64,000 bases of DNA from Apostichopus japonicus (lineage: Eukaryota > Echinodermata > Holothuroidea > Aspidochirotida > Stichopodidae): the NCBI RefSeq assembly GCF_037975245.1, contig NC_092583.1, forward strand, positions 1,345,764-1,409,763, written 5' to 3'. The notes under the pieces were generated by a model. The model was not told the origin of the DNA, did no database searches, and worked only from the letters and a program-made list of their open reading frames with translations. Position 1 is the stretch's first letter. Every line of letters starts with the position of its first letter. The translations under genes and the position numbers were made by a program. Positions 60,120 to 64,000 of the stretch are shown in pieces.

Positions 60120-60581
60120 GCAATTCTATAGCATTCTCAATCTACCCATACACCTGTTGATATAATGCTGGCACATTCCTACTACATAGCCACCATCACT
60201 GTTCTAGATCTGAATAGTTCCCTGGATTAAAAGTTTGAGTACACAAAGGCCTGTTTACTCACACAAAAGATGGCCCAGCTTACTATCACCATAGTAAAAT
60301 ACAATGGCATATCAACTCTCATGTGACACAGTAGCACTTTCAGTACCATTTATGATTTTGTTTAGTATCATTTATGATTTTAGTTCATCATTAAATATCG
60401 TTACAGGTCATACGATGGTTGAAGGCTTACATTGTACATGACATCTGTAGAATACTCCCATATGCATTTGTTTAGCAATTTTGTAGTATATGCTTTGCAA
60501 TGGCAGATCTAATGATTCCATCATCTTCTGATATTTCATCCCCGTTACAGGTCTTAATTTATTCGTCAGTGGCAGACAGCA

Positions 60582-60761
60582 ATGATGGCGACCTTTGACT
60601 CTATGAGTTCTAGCATGACAGAGAGCATGACCGCTAACTTCATCGATCCAGTAAACAAACAACCCTTGAAGAGGCTCGAACCGACCATACAAAGATTTAC
60701 CAAAATAGCCCTGCCAACTGATTTGGGAAGATTATCGCAACACAAGAAAATGATTAAAAGA
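60582..60761 (+). CDS. STX17: STX17 coding exon 1
   Basis: 60 codons from ATG to AGA before donor GTAAGC. The first 28 residues (MMATFDSMSSSMTESM...) have no counterpart I recognise; the family block starts at LKRLEPTIQ. The exon has an acceptor at 60550, so it is not the transcript's first exon; an in-frame TAA lies upstream of the ATG within it. Confidence 0.92.
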
Positions 60762-63198
60762 GTAAGCATAAATCAGGTCTTAGAATGCCAGTCAAATATG
60801 TGGGTTAAATTTGTATTTAAAAAAATAGCATAAATAGTATGACATTTCTGGCATATAGGTGAAACTTTAGTAGCACCAAAGCACAAAGAATAAGTCAGTT
60901 TTAACTTTGGCACTGTGTCAAAGCATAAGCTGCACACCAGCGGCAAAATCCTCTGCAAGCAATGCTGGATCATTATCAAAGTACAGAGGTTATCCCCTAC
61001 AGCTTAGCAGTGTCTATTGTGTGAACCTATGGAGCACAAAAAGATTCCGTATTATGTAACCAATTTGATGGATGAGGCCTCGGAAATTGAAAAGGTTATT
61101 TCTCCAAAAATAAAAGCGAAAAAAAAAATATATAAAAGTAGTATAGTACAACCTAGGAATTATAGCAGTGATGTTTAATGTTCTACAACTTAATCAGCAT
61201 TTATTCTTTTGGCCTACAGTCATTATACTTCGCCCATCCTTGACGTTTGTACAACATCTTCAAGAAATAGTCATTTTGAGTCTCATTAATTAGTTAATTT
61301 GCTCTCTGTTTTGTTTTCCCCTTAAACAGTGTCGAGAGCAAGAAGACTGGGACAAGCTGAACACTGAACAAATCAATGCAAGATTAACAGTTCAGGTAAG
61401 CCAAGCAAAGCAAGTACTAGGTGTCAAATTTGTCCTGATACGTCTATTTTTGCGGCCATTATACTCGTAAAGAATTGCTCTAAAATGATGCAATTCCTAA
61501 ACAAAATTGAAAAAAGAAAAAAAAGGGTAAAAATGTGACAATAAAAGAAAGTGTAGAACATAGGTATTAAGCACCTAATTGAGTGAAAGAACGTATTGTT
61601 TTCTGCAGAGGTCAAAGGTCGCTTAAGGTCGACAGAGGTCAAAAGTCTGGAAAAATTGTAAACTCTCAAATTCAAAAGTCAAAACTTGTATTTATTCCAA
61701 AATTGATATATGTAATACCTTTATATTGAGCAAAGGAAACAGTTATGGTATTCTGCAGAGGTCAAAGTTCATTTGAGGTCGACAGAGGTCAAAGTCTGAA
61801 ATGGCAAAAAGAAAATTGTAAAATGTGGCAAGGAATCTCTAAGCCTCTTGGCTTCCTAGTTGAAAATCTAGAATCCTAGATGCAGTAATAGCTAAATTTA
61901 TTATTTATCGTTATCTTCTCTCTTAACACAGCAATTAAAAGCAAATATACGGGAGATGGACAAAGCCAGGTGTCAGATACGAGATGAAGACCTCCCTGCC
62001 CTAGATGCGAGAGTGAATCCATTGAAGGAGGAGGCGATGGAGGCGATTGCTAGCTTCATCATAGAATGTGGCATGGAGACACTGACATACACCCTGCCGG
62101 AGGATGTCCTCTTAGGGGGGAACGAGAGGGTCGTGGGGTCAGAGCAAACACCAAAGGGGACCGGTAGGTTTTTTTGTAAATTCAGGTGTCTGATAAATAT
62201 CTGATCTCATGTGAAATTTATGTGACATATTAAGTAGGCTGAACATTACCGGTATGGTTTTATCGTATGCATGTGAATTCACCTATCACCCCATTCAAAA
62301 ACGGAAATTTTTTTAAATAGATATTCCCATGGCTATAAGTCCATTGCTTTATATCAAAAAATAAAGATTGGAAAATTTTGACATCATTAAGGTCAAAACC
62401 ACATCGTTGTAGCATTTTATACGACCAAAAATATACATTTTTCATTTTTGGTGAAAGTCAAAGGTCATTTGAGGTCACCGCGGATCAAATTGTTAAAACC
62501 ATGTAATCACCATATCTCAATACTAGAGACTTGAACCAACCTCTAATTTAGTGTGTGAAAATCCACATTGAGTAAGAAAAGCCTATTGTTTCAGGTGGAG
62601 TTTCAGGTCATTTGGGATCTTCAGATGTCAAATCATGAAACCCTTGAAAACATGTACACCCTCACTATACATTAGGTCAAATTCATGAAGATAACAACTC
62701 ATGTTACATCATCGAATCCACAATGCATTTTTGCATTCTGGTTCAGATTTGGTTGCTTGTTATGTTTGAGATAGGGACAAGCTATGGAAATGCCGTTTCT
62801 AACCAACCATGTATGGAAATTTCTTTTCTATGTAAGTATGTCCCATTGTCCTCCTCTGGAATATCCCCTAAAAAGTGCAAAAATGATAAACTTTGGCTTT
62901 CAAATACTTGACAATTTCCTGACATTTTCTTTTGGTGCCATCTGGTATAAATGTACTTTGGTTAAGTAATGCGGAATACAATCTAGGTTTTTTTTTTTTT
63001 TCTGTTGATGATATTTTCACTTCTCTAACAGAGGCAGATGAGAGAAACCACATTCAAGATCAGGCGAGAGACGAGGAAGTCGAGAAGTTGCGCCGGACAC
63101 TCGAGGAGACAAAACACGTAGAGGAGACTTGGAACAAGTTGAAAGGGGACTTGGAAGATGTCAGTGCAACCATACAGGACTTTGCACAACAAGTCAAG
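60582..63198 (+). CDS. STX17: Syntaxin-17 (STX17), 5' part of gene (partial, right edge)
   Basis: SNARE of the ER, mitochondrial contact sites and autophagosomes, which drives autophagosome-lysosome fusion with SNAP29 and VAMP8. Coding exons 60582-60761, 61330-61395, 61932-62163 and 63032-63198 join in phase to give 215 residues. KRLEPTIQRFTKIALPTDL, then DWDKLNTEQINARLTVQQLK, then ANIREMDK and NPLKEEA follow human STX17 (RRLEPAIQKFIKIVIPTDL, WDKLHEEHINAGRTVQQLR, SNIREIE, DPVKEEA). The last exon, ETWNKLKGDLEDVSATIQDF, is the start of the Qa-SNARE motif (human ESWETLEADLIELSQLVTDF). The rest of the SNARE and the glycine-rich membrane hairpin lie past the right edge. The N-terminus is about 19 residues longer than in human; ATG at 60585 is an alternative start. 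Confidence 0.95.
61330..61395 (+). CDS. STX17: STX17 coding exon 2
   Basis: 22 codons, CREQEDWDKLNTEQINARLT then VQ, phase 0 to 0; acceptor TTAAACAG, donor GTAAGC. Part of the N-terminal helical (Habc) domain. Confidence 0.94.
61598..62475. repeat. Repeated AGGTCA modules in STX17 introns
   Basis: CTGCAGAGGTCAAAGGTC (61604), CTGCAGAGGTCAAAGTTC (61754) and AAAGTCAAAGGTCATTTGAG (62454) share a dispersed module continuing GAGGTCGACAGAGGTCAAA. Each holds a direct repeat of AGGTCA half-sites with 1-bp spacing, the DR1 layout of HNF4/RXR/COUP-type nuclear receptors. Receptor binding is not shown. Confidence 0.55.
61932..62163 (+). CDS. STX17: STX17 coding exon 3
   Basis: Starts QLKANIREMDKARCQIRDED and runs through VNPLKEEAMEAIASF to a less conserved linker (LLGGNERVVGSEQTPKGT). 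Ends one base into a codon at donor GTAGGT. Confidence 0.92.
63032..63198 (+). CDS. STX17: STX17 coding exon 4, start of SNARE motif
   Basis: Encodes DEEVEKLRRTLEETKHVEET then WNKLKGDLEDVSATIQDFAQ, with the heptad pattern of a Qa-SNARE. Ends GTCAAG in phase 0; the donor GTATAT runs straight into a (TA)n tract. Confidence 0.92.
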
Positions 63199-64000
63199 GT
63201 ATATATATATATATATATATATCAGTTTTGTAACCGGACAGAAATCCCAGTCTGTGAATTCCCAAAATAATGCATTTGATTCTCACAGGCTGTACAAGGA
63301 TCCTACAGTTCCCTCCTTTTTTCAATTTCCCGAAATTTTGCTTTTCTGAATCTACAAATGTGAGAGGATAGGCCGGCTCCAGTTTATGTTAGTTTGTTAC
63401 AGATGGGGGCTGTATTCCTTTGCTAGTGTTGTCAGAAGTTCTAGGCTAATAATAATAATATTTGCTTTTTATATAGCGCTTTATACCAGCGATAGGTCTC
63501 AAGCGCTTTAAAGACGTTATATTACCCCTGGTCAATGATAACCTGTCCCAGAGACAATCCCTCTAGGCGGCTGCAGTTACATACTGCGCCTATTAAATGA
63601 CAAGTTACCTCACAGGTACCCATTTAACCCCTGGGTGGAGAGAGGCAAGTGAGATTAAGCATCTTGCCCCAAGGACACAACGTAATGAACTAGGCATGAT
63701 TTGAACCAGCAATCCTTGGATCATGAGTCCGACGCCTTAGCCAATTGGCCACCACGCTCTCAATGCTTTTTAATGCTTGCTGCATGTATTATCTGCACGT
63801 CTAAATTCAATTATTTATATTGCAATACAAAGCCTGCCGTGGTTGCTTTACAGGCTAGGTAGTTTAGGGAACCAAAACTTATATATGACCCAGAGCCACC
63901 TACATAATAAATCTAGCCGTCTTTTTAATAATAATAATAATAATTAGAATCAGCAGTTATTTTTACGACGCTTAAGCGACCACAAATGTGGGAGAAACCC
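63199..64000 (+). other. STX17 intron to the right edge
   Basis: A (TA)n tract follows the donor, then the SINE-like element. No further SNARE exon was found before the window ends. Confidence 0.7.
63450..63760 (-). repeat. tRNA-derived SINE-like element
   Basis: On the complement, an A-box-like GGCCAATTGGCTAAGGCG and a B-box-like GGTTCAAATCATG form a tRNA-like head with CATGA in the anticodon position. They are followed by a body and a tail reaching AAAGCGCTATATAAA and an (ATT)n run. This architecture is typical of SINEs dispersed in marine invertebrates. It is in the STX17 intron after coding exon 4. Confidence 0.65.

Overview
This is animal (metazoan) nuclear DNA: AT-rich, with large introns, GT-AG splicing, many short DNA-transposon copies and microsatellites, and four protein genes that I reconstructed exon by exon with matching reading-frame phases. 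The species cannot be fixed from the sequence. Tracts rich in TAGGCCTA, tRNA-derived SINE-like repeats and the gene content fit a marine invertebrate deuterostome, possibly an echinoderm; this is an inference.

Layout. (1) Minus strand, 1 to about 27.9 kb: the 5' part of a TRAK/Milton gene (trafficking-kinesin-binding, mitochondrial transport adaptor). It has two main coding exons, a downstream alternative first exon, and two shared exons, and it leaves the window at the left edge. Its introns hold a 124-bp tandem repeat, several other arrays, a hAT-type MITE and a 4,025-bp element with perfect 27-bp inverted ends. (2) About 27.9-33.86 kb: region between TRAK and EXO1, with two short transposons and a TAGGCCTA-rich promoter area carrying ETS-, CRE- and E2F-like sites. 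(3) Plus strand, 33,861-46,841: complete EXO1 (exonuclease 1), 14 coding exons, 979 codons. (4) 46.8-53.7 kb: intergenic, rich in hAT-type MITEs with exact 8-bp target duplications, including a 30-bp pure palindrome. (5) Plus strand, 53,755-57,229: an unrecognised gene for an 825-residue protein with a long basic disordered N-terminus and a C-terminal protein kinase domain. (6) 57.2-60.5 kb: intergenic, with a CAATA microsatellite and one unassigned 144-codon ORF. (7) Plus strand, 60,582 onward: the first four coding exons of syntaxin-17 (STX17), which leaves the window at the right edge before the end of the SNARE motif and the membrane hairpin.

The genes do not form an operon or a single pathway. 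EXO1 acts in DNA mismatch repair and end resection. TRAK and STX17 both concern mitochondria and membrane traffic, but their neighbourhood is probably incidental. I saw no CRISPR array and no complete transposase. The least described items are the kinase gene, the alternative TRAK first exon, the 4-kb inverted-repeat element inside TRAK, and the transposon whose end has expanded into a palindromic array.
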